Shown: piece after piece, positions 48,901 to 51,949 of the stretch | Position numbering within the stretch: the first letter of the stretch is position 1 | Layout of the letters: every line of letters begins with the position of its first letter | Assembly (NCBI GenBank): GCA_039640505.1 | Contig: CP046865.1 | Span: 1,665,501-1,729,500 of the forward strand | DNA length: 64,000 bases | DNA from: Rhodobacteraceae bacterium Araon29 | Lineage (GTDB): Bacteria; Pseudomonadota; Alphaproteobacteria; Rhodobacterales; Rhodobacteraceae | Reading direction: 5' to 3' | Notes under the pieces: generated by a model | What the model saw: only the letters and a program-made list of their open reading frames with translations | Databases searched by the model: none | Told to the model about the DNA's origin: nothing | Program-made: the position numbers and the translations under genes

Positions 48901-49356
48901 CCAATACGGATTGAAAAAGGCGCCTTAGGGCTTGAGTTGCCAAGCCGTGACCTTGTTGTTTCACCGCAGCACCGTGTCTTGATAAATTCGAAAATTGTAA
49001 ATCGTGAAACAAAGAACTCAGAAATTCTAATTGCTGCCAAATTTTTGACGCAAATACCAGGTATATCAATGGATATCGATATAGAAGAGGTTGAGTATTT
49101 CCATATGATGTTTGAGACTCATCAATTGGTGATTGCCGAAGGTACATTAGCAGAATCCCTTTATTTCGGGACAGAAGCAGTGAAAGGGTTGCAACCTGCT
49201 GCCAGATTAGAATTGCAATTTCTATTTCCTGAGCTTTTTGAAAGTACATTCATCCCTCGGCCAGTCAGGCCATTTATATCGGGGAAAAGGGGGCGTAGCC
49301 TTGCTAAACGTCATACGAAAAACAACCAACCGCTACTAGCTAAATATCGAGCGTGA
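27910..49356 (+). CDS. Giant RTX-type calcium-binding protein with C-terminal Hint domain (7148 aa)
   Basis: A single uninterrupted frame of 7148 codons. Residues 1-160 are a non-repeated, probably beta-rich domain with no signal peptide, as expected for type I secretion. Residues about 165-6850 are acidic glycine-rich nonapeptides (GGxGxDxLY type) that fold as calcium-binding beta-rolls. They alternate with a 60-70-residue module, D-T-Y-V-V followed by NYTLGDHVEDLTLTG and SGTGNALDN, which I count about 36 times. Three copies of a different insert (FTLDITDTG through DLTFAEIEKVV) lie near 35.4, 38.1 and 41.6 kb. From Cys6942 (VVCFNRGTLI) to about 7110 is a Hint domain with SPQHRVLI, of the kind found on many Rhodobacterales RTX proteins. 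The last 35 residues are basic. It is probably a secreted or surface adhesin-like protein. Absence of any frameshift over 21 kb implies selection. Confidence 0.93.
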   Translation: MANQHILENQLLGNTNGWTSSGQPVAASNLDDGNGTGFKWSNGSTGGYIETTFSCAEGTKAQINAMFGVNGSDSQTASYNYKMEVLDADGKVLESETGTVTNQSSHTGVFDFTAPEDSEGPFTFRITETGRSGEQGSHDMTVHSAWILGDPADGTGGSDYIVSGTSGDDVIDSTYTGDLDGDRVDNDDAADGSDDDVIEAGEGDDTVRAGVGEDDVDGGTGNDILYGDGGSDNLTGDDGADTIYGGSGADTIDGGIGDDSLVGGAGFDLIYGGAGSDTIDSFDSLDTVYGGDAADLVYNIAKDLVFGGAGNDTLIGNSGTNADTLYGDAGADSIDGGGGNDEIYGGLENDTLLGGQGADLLYGGSGEDDLSGNDNSDTLYGGDSNDNLVGGGGGDSIYGGDGNDSIDGGTGTDTLIGGAGDDTYVVENVGDDVIEGSGEGRDLVESSVNYTLGEHVEDLTLTGVSNLSGTGNDEANVITGNTGNDTIDGGRHHDTLYGGAGDDSIDSGRGNDIVFGGSGNDTLIGGTGGAQNDTLYGGADDDRLDGGAGADTLYGGLGDDRLDGGSSKDTLYGGVGNDTYVVNSSGDDVIEGSGAGRDLVESSVNYTLGNHVEDLTLTGARNLSGTGNDLDNLIKGNTGANTLDGGVGDDTLDGSAGNDILYGGGGSDTLAGDDGADTIYGGNGADTIDGGIGDDSLIGGAGFDIIYGGAGADKIDSFDAQDTVYGGEGADSVYNIANDLVYGGAGDDTLTGASGGNWADTIYGDAGTDSIDGGGGNDTIYGGLESDTLLGGDGADLLYGGSGDDKLEGNNNSDTVYGGEGNDNIIGGGGGDSLVGGAGNDSLAGGTGTDTLVGGVGDDTYVVDSADDVVIEGSGVGRDLVESSADYTLGDHVEDLTLTGLGNLSGTGNVEANVITGNTGNNTLYGGVNHDTLYGGAGDDSIDGGTGHDILYGGTGNDTLIGGNVTSGARNDTLYGGLGDDRLDGGAHNDTLYGGVGDDTYVVNSSGDDVIEGSSAGTDLVESSADYTLGDHVEDLTLTGASTLSGTGNALDNVIKGNTGANTLSGLNGEDTIYGGSGDDSVEGGSGRDILYGGVDNDRLVGGLGNDTVYGGTGNDTIDSFGHVDTVYGGEGADSIYDIALDLVYGGAGDDTLTGASGGNWADTLYGDAGADSMEGGGGGDILYGGADNDRLDGGVGADTLYGGLGDDTYVVDSAEDDVIEGSSEGRDLVESSADYTLGDHVEDLTLTGASTLSGTGNALDNVIKGNTGANTLSGLNGEDTIYGGSGDDSVEGGSGRDILYGGVDNDRLVGGLGNDTVYGGTGNDTIDSFGHVDTVYGGEGADSIYDIALDLVYGGAGDDTLTGASGGNWADTLYGDAGADSMEGGGGGDILYGGADNDRLDGGVGADTLYGGLGDDTYVVDSAEDDVIEGSSEGRDLVESSADYTLGDHVEDLTLTGLGNLSGTGNALDNVIKGNTGANTLSGLDGEDSIYGDAGADSIEGGAGNDLLYGGLGADSLAGGSGEDTLYGDAGNDTIETYFGNDTVYGGDGADSIYDIALDLVYGGAGDDTLTGVSSGSAGDRLYGDAGADSIDGGNGNDILYGGTDNDNLDGGAGKDTLYGGAGDDHLDGGALNDTLYGGVGDDTYVVNSSGDDVIEGSGEGRDLVESSVNYTLGNHVEDLTLTGSDNLSGTGNALDNVIKGNTGANTLSGLDGEDSIYGDAGADSIEGGAGNDLLYGGLGADSLAGGSGTDTLYGGAGNDTIESRSGRDTVYGGDGADSIYDIALDLVYGGAGDDTLTGVSSGSAGDRLYGDAGADSIEGGGGNDLLYGGTDADNLGGGNDNDTLYGGLGADSIDGGSNNDTLYGGAGADSLVGGGGADILYGGTDDDSLDGGSSKDTLYGGLGDDSLDGGSSNDTLYGGVGDDTYVVDSSGDDVIEGSGEGRDLVESSVNYTLGDHVEDLTLTGASNLSGTGNALDNVIKGNEGNNKLDGGAGADTLYGGVGDDTYVVDSADDVIIEGSGAGRDLVESSVNYTLGDHIEDLTLTGLGNLSGTGNDEANVITGNTGNNTLDGGVNHDTLYGGAGDDSIDGGTGHDILYGGTGNDTLIGGNVNAGARNDTLYGGAGDDHLDGGALNDTIYGGVGDDTYVVNSSGDDVIEGSGEGRDLVESSVNYTLGNHVEDLTLTGASTLSGTGNALDNVIKGNTGANTLSGLDGEDSIYGDAGADSIEGGGGNDILYGGTDADNLDGGSDNDTLYGGLGDDSLDGGSSNDTLYGGVGDDTYVVDSSGDDVIEGSGEGRDLVESSVNYTLGDHVEDLTLTGASNLSGTGNALDNVIKGNEGNNKLDGGAGADTLYGGAGDDTYVVDSTDDDVIEGSGAGRDLVESSVNYTLGDHVENLTLTGSGDLSGTGNALYNVIKGNEGNNKLDGDGGKDTLYGDAGNDTIDGGASHDILYGGSDDDILYGGGGGGADSLYGGAGNDILIGGVGSDVLAGGAGNDSIAVGGKDTATGGDGDDVFTLDITDTGSQVNAEITGGDEGDDTDTLDLSGAAGGVNITYAVDPEEGTVSGLDADADKDLTFAEIEKVVATDHADTIDGSNATSSLTVEAGDGDDTVTGGTGNDSIDGGDGNDSLAGGTGTDTLVGGLGDDTYVVDSADDDVIEGSGAGRDLVESSADYTLGNHVEDLTLTGLGNLSGTGNDEANVITGNTGNNTLDGGVNHDTLYGGAGDDSIDGGTGHDILYGGTGNDTLIGGNVNAGARNDTLYGGLGDDRLDGGAHNDTLYGGVGDDTYVVNSSGDDVIEGSGEGRDLVESSVNYTLGEHVEDLTLTGANNRSGTGNALDNVIKGNEGNNKLDGGAGADTLYGGVGDDTYVVDSTDDVVIEGSGEGRDLVESSADYTLGNHVEDLTLTGASTLSGTGNALDNVIKGNTGANTLIGLDGEDSIYGDAGADSIEGGAGNDLLYGGLGADSLAGGSGNDTLYGGAGNDTIESGSGRDTVYGGDGADSIYDIALDLVYGGAGDDTLTGVSSGSAGDRLYGDAGADSIEGGGGNDLLYGGTDADNLGGGNDNDTLYGGLGADSIDGGSNNDTLYGGAGADSLVGGGGADILYGGTDDDSLDGGSSKDTLYGGLGDDSLDGGSSNDTLYGGVGDDTYVVDSSGDDVIEGSGEGRDLVESSVNYTLGDHVEDLTLTGASNLSGTGNALDNVIKGNEGNNKLDGGAGADTLYGGVGDDTYVVDSADDVIIEGSGAGRDLVESSVNYTLGDHVENLTLTGSGDLSGTGNALYNVIKGNEGNNKLDGDGGKDTLYGDAGNDTIDGGASHDILYGGSDDDILYGGGGGGADSLYGGAGNDILIGGVGSDVLAGGAGNDSIAVGGKDTATGGDGDDVFTLDITDTGSQVNAEITGGDEGDDTDTLDLSGAAGGVNITYAVDPEEGTVSGLDADADKDLTFAEIEKVVATDHADTIDGSNATSSLTVEAGDGDDTVTGGTGNDSIDGGDGNDSLAGGTGTDTLVGGLGDDTYVVDSADDDVIEGSGAGRDLVESSADYTLGNHVEDLTLTGLGNLSGTGNALDNVIKGNTGANTLSGLDGEDSIYGDAGADSIEGGAGNDLLYGGLGADSLAGGSGEDTLYGDAGNDTIETYFGNDTVYGGDGADSIYDIALDLVYGGAGDDTLTGVSSGSAGDRLYGDAGADSIDGGNGNDILYGGTDNDNLDGGSDNDTLYGGLGDDSLDGGASKDTLYGGLGDDSLDGGTNSDTLYGGVGDDTYVVNSSGDDVIEGSSEGRDLVESSVNYTLGNHVEDLTLTGANNRSGTGNALDNVIVGNEGNNTLDGGAGADTLYGGAGADSLSGGSGNDTLYGGVGDDTYVVDSTEDVITEVDSEGTDLVRSSANYTLSDHIENLTLTGSGDLSGTGNALDNVITGNDGNNILNGLAGEDILYGGAGADSLSGGSGNDTLYGGVGDDTYVVDSTDDDVIEGSSEGRDLVESSADYTLGDHIENLTLTGSGDLSGTGNALDNVITGNDGNNTLDGGAGADTLYGGAGDDHLDGGALNDTLYGGVGDDTYVVNSSGDDVIEGSGEGRDLVESSVNYTLGNHVEDLTLTGSDNLSGTGNALDNVIKGNTGANTLIGLDGEDSIYGDAGADSIEGGAGNDLLYGGLGADSLAGGSGTDTLYGGAGNDTIESRSGRDTVYGGDGADSIYDIALDLVYGGAGDDTLTGVSSGSAGDRLYGDAGADSIEGGGGNDLLYGGTDADNLGGGNDNDTLYGGLGADSIDGGSNNDTLYGGAGADSLVGGGGADILYGGTDDDSLDGGSSKDTLYGGLGDDSLDGGSSNDTLYGGVGDDTYVVDSSGDDVIEGSGEGRDLVESSVNYTLGDHVEDLTLTGASNLSGTGNALDNVIKGNEGNNKLDGGAGADTLYGGAGDDTYVVDSTDDDVIEGSGAGRDLVESSVNYTLGDHVENLTLTGSGDLSGTGNALYNVIKGNEGNNKLDGDGGKDTLYGDAGNDTIDGGASHDILYGGSDDDILYGGGGGGADSLYGGAGNDILIGGVGSDVLAGGAGNDSIAVGGKDTATGGDGDDVFTLDITDTGSQVNAEITGGDEGDDTDTLDLSGAAGGVNITYAVDPEEGTVSGLDADADKDLTFAEIEKVVATDHADTIDGSNATSSLTVEAGDGDDTVTGGTGNDSIDGGDGNDSLAGGTGTDTLVGGLGDDTYVVDSADDDVIEGSGAGRDLVESSADYTLGNHVEDLTLTGLGNLSGTGNALDNVIKGNTGANTLSGLDGEDSIYGDAGADSIEGGAGNDLLYGGLGADSLAGGSGEDTLYGDAGNDTIETYFGNDTVYGGDGADSIYDIALDLVYGGAGDDTLTGVSSGSAGDRLYGDAGADSIDGGNGNDILYGGTDNDNLDGGSDNDTLYGGLGDDSLDGGASKDTLYGGLGDDSLDGGTNSDTLYGGVGADTYVVNSSGDDVIEGSSEGRDLVESSVNYTLGNHVEDLTLTGLDNLSGTGNVLDNVIVGNEGNNTLDGGAGSDEIAGRDGSDWIEGGTGVDDLYGGADDDSLYGGADDDQLEAGTGNDRLDGGTGDDELYGEAGDDTYVVDSTGDVVTEGSSAGTDLVESSIDYTLGNHVEDLTLTGSDNLSGTGNALDNVIVGNEGNNTLEGGAGSDEIAGRDGSDWIEGGTGVDDLYGGADDDSLYGGADDDQLEAGTGNDRLDGGTGDDELYGEAGDDTYVVDSTGDVVTEGSSAGTDLVESSIDYTLGNHVEDLTLTGSDNLSGTGNALDNVIVGNEGNNTLEGGAGSDEIAGRDGSDWIEGGTGVDDLYGGADDDSLYGGADDDQLEAGTGNDRLDGGTGDDELYGEAGDDTYVVDSTGDVVTEGSSAGTDLVESSIDYTLGNHVEDLTLTGSDNLSGTGNALDNVIVGNEGNNTLEGGAGSDEIAGRDGSDWIEGGTGVDDLYGGADDDSLYGGADDDQLEAGTGNDRLDGGTGDDELYGEAGDDTYVVDSTGDVVTEGSSAGTDLVESSIDYTLGNHVEDLTLTGSDNLSGTGNALDNVIVGNEGNNTLEGGAGSDEIAGRDGSDWIEGGTGVDDLYGGADDDSLYGGADDDQLEAGTGNDRLDGGTGDDELYGEAGDDTYVVDSTGDVVTEGSSAGTDLVESSIDYTLGNHVEDLTLTGSDNLSGTGNALDNVIVGNEGNNTLEGGAGSDEIAGRDGSDWIEGGTGVDDLYGGADDDSLYGGADDDQLEAGTGNDRLDGGTGDDELYGEAGDDTYVVDSTGDVVTEGSSAGTDLVESSIDYTLGNHVEDLTLTGSDNLSGTGNALDNVIVGNEGNNTLEGGAGSDEIAGRDGSDWIEGGTGVDDLYGGADDDSLYGGADDDQLEAGTGNDRLDGGTGDDELYGEAGDDTYVVDSTGDVVTEGSSAGTDLVESSIDYTLGNHVEDLTLTGSDNLSGTGNALDNVIVGNEGNNTLGGGAGADTLYGGAGADSLSGGSGNDTLYGGVGDDTYVVDSTEDVITEVDSEGTDLVRSSANYTLSDHIENLTLTGSGDLSGTGNALDNVITGNEGNNILNGLAGGDTLYGGLGDDTYVVDSTDDVVIEGSSEGRDLVESSVNYTLGDHIEDLTLTGANNPSGNVKLTGANDRSGTGNTLDNVITGNDGNNTLDGGAGADILYGGAGDDSLDGGTGDDTIYGGVGDDTYVVDSTDDDVIEGSGEGRDLVRSSVDYTLGDHVENLTLTGTEELSGTGNTLDNVITGNTGANTLIGLDGEDSIYGGVGDDLLYGGNDNDTIYGHSGSDTVFGGSGDDFINTRTAPGTGFPDISVTLAGTNVPADTDDSNDLDIIYAGIGNDSILSGDDRDLVYGGSDNDVIDGGYDRDTLFGDSGDDTIVGNEGSDLIEGGDGDDVLYGFADPAVLDEDIPGLTGIPISAFIQEDSVDSADNNDRDTIDGGIGNDIIFGQDDDDSLSGGDGNDEIFGGIDDDTLRGGRGDDILYGGDNNDILGGDDSRDLLYGGSGADTLEGGSDKDTLYGGLGDDSLVGGNGNDTLYGGNDADNISGGTSGDRIYGGTGNDILDGDGGLDLIYGGTGNDIIDGGSRNDILYGGAGDDHLDGGTNNDRLYGGADDDNLEGGAGNDTLYGDAGNDTIESRSGRDTVYGGDGADSIYDTALDLVYGGAGDDTLTGVSSGSAGDRLYGGADDDNLEGGGGNDRLYGGADNDRLVGGSGNDTVYGGTGNDTIDSFSHVDTVYGGEGADSIYDIALDLVYGGAGDDTLTGASGGNWADTLYGDAGADSIEGGGGNDILYGGADDDRLDGGSENDTLYGGLGDDTMSGGSGNDTFTEIAGNGADTISDFNTGNTGSIDDGDQSNNDFVDLAAFYNQGVVDAIIDGGGPDFKHGLNLLKEDQKDGHLDGTIDGVDYIDIGNIDLSLLSGGAEVDADDLSYDNTNVVCFNRGTLIRTQKGELPIEDLRPGDLVWTQDNGFQPIAWIGSQKLTVEELKQYPNIRPIRIEKGALGLELPSRDLVVSPQHRVLINSKIVNRETKNSEILIAAKFLTQIPGISMDIDIEEVEYFHMMFETHQLVIAEGTLAESLYFGTEAVKGLQPAARLELQFLFPELFESTFIPRPVRPFISGKRGRSLAKRHTKNNQPLLAKYRA
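30963..32280 (+). repeat. 627-bp tandem duplication inside the RTX gene
   Basis: Bases 30963-31653 and 31590-32280 match at an offset of 627 bp as far as I can see by eye, with no difference noticed. The unit is 209 codons and keeps the frame. It holds one DTYVV/NYTLG module plus several nonapeptides. At both ends the match stops at clear base differences, so the duplication edges are well defined. Confidence 0.9.
34676..36006 (+). repeat. 1.33-kb block, first of three copies (others at 37286 and 40859)
   Basis: This block recurs at 37286-38616 (offset 2610) and 40859-42189 (offset a further 3573) with only a few base changes, mainly around the DTYVV segment near 35,000. It contains the only non-nonapeptide insert of the repeat region. 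All offsets are multiples of three. Confidence 0.85.
36651..39285 (+). repeat. 2.6-kb duplicated segment, copy 1 (copy 2 at 40224-42858)
   Basis: Matches 40224-42858 at a constant offset of 3573 bp (1191 codons) with a small number of substitutions, for example GAT to GCT giving D-to-A in the GDDTYVV motif near 42,770. The edges are abrupt on both sides. The 1.33-kb block is contained within it. Confidence 0.85.
40224..42858 (+). repeat. 2.6-kb duplicated segment, copy 2
   Basis: Second copy of the segment at 36651-39285. It ends just before the seven-copy 405-bp array, so the most recently amplified parts of the gene are adjacent. Confidence 0.85.
42982..45816 (+). repeat. Seven tandem copies of a 405-bp (135-codon) unit inside the RTX gene
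   Basis: Period exactly 405 bp, seen by comparing the same features at 43028, 43433, 43838, 44243, 44648, 45053 and 45458. The unit is GSDEIAGRDGSDWIEGG-type nonapeptides followed by one DTYVVDSTGDVVTEGSS/SIDYTLG module. The first copy differs slightly at its edge (DGG for EGG, GATTGG for GACTGG); the inner copies look identical base for base. The unit equals fifteen 27-base nonapeptide lengths. It corresponds to residues about 5025-5969. Confidence 0.95.
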
Positions 49357-49361
49357 TATAT

Positions 49362-49388
49362 TATCAGGCATAGATATTAGGCCTGATA
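49362..49388 (+). other. Hairpin between the RTX gene and the DUF6447-like gene
   Basis: TATCAGGC at 49362-49369 pairs perfectly with GCCTGATA at 49381-49388 around an 11-base loop, starting 6 bases after the RTX stop. No T run follows. It could be a weak terminator or a 3'-end stabiliser that lets the small downstream gene be expressed at a different level. Confidence 0.6.
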
Positions 49389-49433
49389 TTTGGATTGGAA
49401 AACTTTTGAATTGATAAATTTAGGAGATGAGAA

Positions 49434-49703
49434 GTGAGTAAAATTACGATTAACCGAGTGGAATATGAAACTGATTTGTTTAATGACAAAGCCAAGGCAT
49501 TGCTTAATTCAGTAAGGGTAATAGAAGATAGTTTAGTAAAGTTAAATGATGAAGTGAAAGTATATAATACCGCTAAAAGAAGTTATGTATCTTCTCTTTT
49601 GGCAGAGCTTGAAGAATATAGTGAACCCAAAGATTATAAAACAGGAAAAAAAGCCGCTTCGAAAAAAACTAGATCTTCTGCGAAATCAAAAAAATCAACA
49701 TAA
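49434..49703 (+). CDS. Small DUF6447-like protein with Lys-rich tail
   Basis: 89 residues starting at GTG 49434, with AGGAG 9 bases upstream. The N-terminal 65 residues (SKITINRVEYETDLFNDKAK, then a heptad-like helix IEDSLVKLNDEVKVYNTAK) resemble DUF6447, a short family of unknown function found in marine bacteria and cyanobacteria. The last 25 residues are Lys/Ser/Ala-rich and resemble a nucleic-acid-binding or disordered tail. It lies 77 bp downstream of the giant RTX gene on the same strand, so a shared role is possible. I recognise the family by pattern only. Confidence 0.7.
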   Translation: MSKITINRVEYETDLFNDKAKALLNSVRVIEDSLVKLNDEVKVYNTAKRSYVSSLLAELEEYSEPKDYKTGKKAASKKTRSSAKSKKST

Positions 49704-49790
49704 GTTATTATAGTTACTCATTGATAAATGAAGTAATAAATAAATCGTAATACATACTGTAACTCGTTTGATTTTTATCTGGAACCAGAG

Positions 49791-50454
49791 GGTAATCCCC
49801 CGAAAATTAATAGTGTTCATAAGTAGAGTTTTCTTGGCATAATATCTGAGGAGATTTTGAATGAAGAATAAACGATACAGCGATGCGCAAATTATGGGGA
49901 TATTGAAGCAGACCGAGAGTGGTCTGCGAATTTCCGAACTTTGCCGCGAACCTGTCATGGTCAATGCCAGCTTTTATAAATGACGTGCGAAGTTTGGTTG
50001 CATGGACGCATCTATGATCACGGAGCTGAAGGAGATGACTGATGAAAATCGCTGTCTGAAGCGCATGTATGCCGAGATGAGCATGCAAAACGACTTTCTT
50101 AAAGAAAAGCGCTTGGAAAAAAGCGTTAAGGCCGTCTGTGCGTAAAGAGATGGCCGTGAAAGTAGTCGCTACCCGTGGTGTCAGCATTTTCTTGGACTGC
50201 CGTACGTTTCAAGTCAGCACATGCTGCTATCGGTATGAACGCATGCTGAGTGACAAGAACTCGGAAATTACCGAATGGCTGGACCGAAAAATCTTTGAAA
50301 CTATTGAGGAGGTACAAAGCCAAGCTACAGAATGGCTCTGGACTTACACCAACGACCGGCCCAGCATGGCCATCGGTGGGATCACACCCGCTATGAAACT
50401 TAAAATGGCCGCCTAATTCCATAAGCGGACCCAATTAAAAATGGGGAGATTACC
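49791..50454 (+). mobile_element. IS3-family remnant with terminal repeats and possible target duplication
   Basis: The left end GGTAATCCCCC (49791-49801) is an imperfect inverted match of the right end GGGGAGATTACC (50443-50454). AGAG flanks both sides directly (49787-49790 and 50455-50458), the right size for an IS3-type target duplication. Inside are broken orfA and orfB sequences. At 664 bp it is about half the length of an intact element. Confidence 0.7.
49861..50416 (+). pseudogene. IS3-family transposase (orfA and orfB), broken and internally deleted
   Basis: ATG 49861 opens MKNKRYSDAQIMGILKQTES, then SELCREP and SFYK, the N-terminal helix-turn-helix of OrfA. A TGA replaces the Trp expected in FYKW, and the frame then continues with RAKFGCMDASMITELKEM to FLKEKRLEK. 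In another frame RKEMAVKVVATRGVSIF is the start of OrfB, followed after a large deletion by WLWTYTNDRPSMAIGGITPA, the end of the OrfB DDE domain. The catalytic core is missing. Confidence 0.85.
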
Positions 50455-50628
50455 AGAGCTAGAGCATATCTGGTCTCGGCCAAATTACACACCGCTAAAT
50501 CAAAATTCGGAATCTTGACATCCAGACTTTTTCAAGCTCAATTTAGTGAAAGATTTCGGGTCTTTCGTAAACAAAATGCGCTGCACCTGGATGAATAACC
50601 TGTAATAAAATTGTGAAAGTGTTTTGAT

Positions 50629-51261
50629 ATGGATATCTCAAATTACCTCGACTCTAGGAAGGCTATCATTGAACACTGGTATTCAAAAGAAACGGAAAGC
50701 TTGAAATTATCCTGTTTGGAAACTGACAAGGTGCTCGATATTATGGCCTGGCTTTCTGAGGAGCAAGAAGCCAGCTTAGCGGTTGTAAATTCAAAGCATA
50801 TGTTAGTCGGTATTATTTCAGAACGTGATATTATAAAACATCTCGCTGAGAAAAATGTAATTGATGGCAATTTAAAGGTAAGTGATTTACTGACTCGCAA
50901 TGTAGTCAGCGCGTCGCCTGATACATATTGTGTGGATGCTTTGAAGATTATGGTCAAAGGCGATTTTAGAAATTTACCGATTGTCGTAGAAGATAAGTTC
51001 TTGGGAATTCTATCAATTATTGATGCAGCCAAAGGAAGGTTGCTAGAAACAATTTCTAGAAGTAATGATGTTTTTGATGCGCTTAAATCTTTTGGAAGTG
51101 ATTTGCCTTATGTAAATGTTGAACAAAGCATGCAGGAAGCATTTGAGGTTTTAGCTACAAATAAAGCTCCTTTTTTAACTGTTAAAGATGATGGGGAGAT
51201 AGTTGACTATTTGTCGTCTCAAGAAATAAATCGTATTAGGTTGAGATATAAACAGATTTAG
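50629..51261 (+). CDS. CBS-domain protein
   Basis: 210 residues with a CBS pair. The first motif (about 30-80) includes LAVVNSKHMLVGIISERDII and the second (about 83-140) includes LLTRNVVSASPDTYCVDALK and FLGILSIIDA. The C-terminal 60 residues (VNVEQSMQEAFEVLATNKAP onwards) look like a third, degenerate CBS motif. CBS pairs bind adenosine nucleotides and regulate partner proteins; no catalytic domain is attached. It stands alone after the IS3 remnant, so no partner can be named. Confidence 0.85.
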   Translation: MDISNYLDSRKAIIEHWYSKETESLKLSCLETDKVLDIMAWLSEEQEASLAVVNSKHMLVGIISERDIIKHLAEKNVIDGNLKVSDLLTRNVVSASPDTYCVDALKIMVKGDFRNLPIVVEDKFLGILSIIDAAKGRLLETISRSNDVFDALKSFGSDLPYVNVEQSMQEAFEVLATNKAPFLTVKDDGEIVDYLSSQEINRIRLRYKQI

Positions 51262-51675
51262 CACTTCAAATTTTAGCAATAAATATCCAATGATATGCAT
51301 ATAACAACATTCGAATTGCCACTTCATTTTAAAGGTAATGACGCACCACCTAATAGAACATCGTAATCAGGAGTATGGAGCAAAATATCTAAAGTTTGAA
51401 TTGCGAAAGGGTCAGAAGGCCTTTGTTAATCAACAAATGAAATTTAGGCTTTTGATATACTCCAATGAGAATATGTACTCAAAAGACTTGCAAAGATTAA
51501 ACGGAGGGTAAGATAGCCATTTAGGCTTCTAGGTTGATAGTTGCGGCTTGCTGACGGTAATTGAATATTGGAAGTAATTCTGGCTTTATAATGAAGCAAA
51601 AAAATAGTGGATGATCCAATTTTATGATTGATCACATTCTTTTTATACAAACTAAACGTATCTTATGGGTTTTAT
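51262..51675. other. Non-coding stretch between CBS gene and tRNA-Val
   Basis: About 410 A+T-rich bases with no credible reading frame, repeat or known element that I can see. Confidence 0.5.
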
Positions 51676-51751
<76 letters not shown>

Positions 51752-51949
51752 ACTGGAGCACGATGTATCCAAAGGAATTGCCAGACGCAAGGGGCAAGTT
51801 GACAAATTATTTTCCTTTTTCCTTTCAACATAAATTTCTATCTACGGCAAAGAAGTTTCTGACTTTGTAACATTCTAAGCAAGTTGAAATTCTGTTGGGT
51901 AGCCCCTCACTCAGTGACGATTGAACCGAAGACTTGTTAAGCTCACTAT

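Noticed and set aside
48733-49353. Treating the Hint domain as an intein that splices the RTX protein
   Set aside because: There is no C-extein and no terminal Asn-Cys/Ser/Thr junction at the end of the domain, so splicing is not expected.
50643-51032. Minus-strand frame inside the CBS gene
   Set aside because: Shadow of the real plus-strand gene, which has clear CBS motifs.
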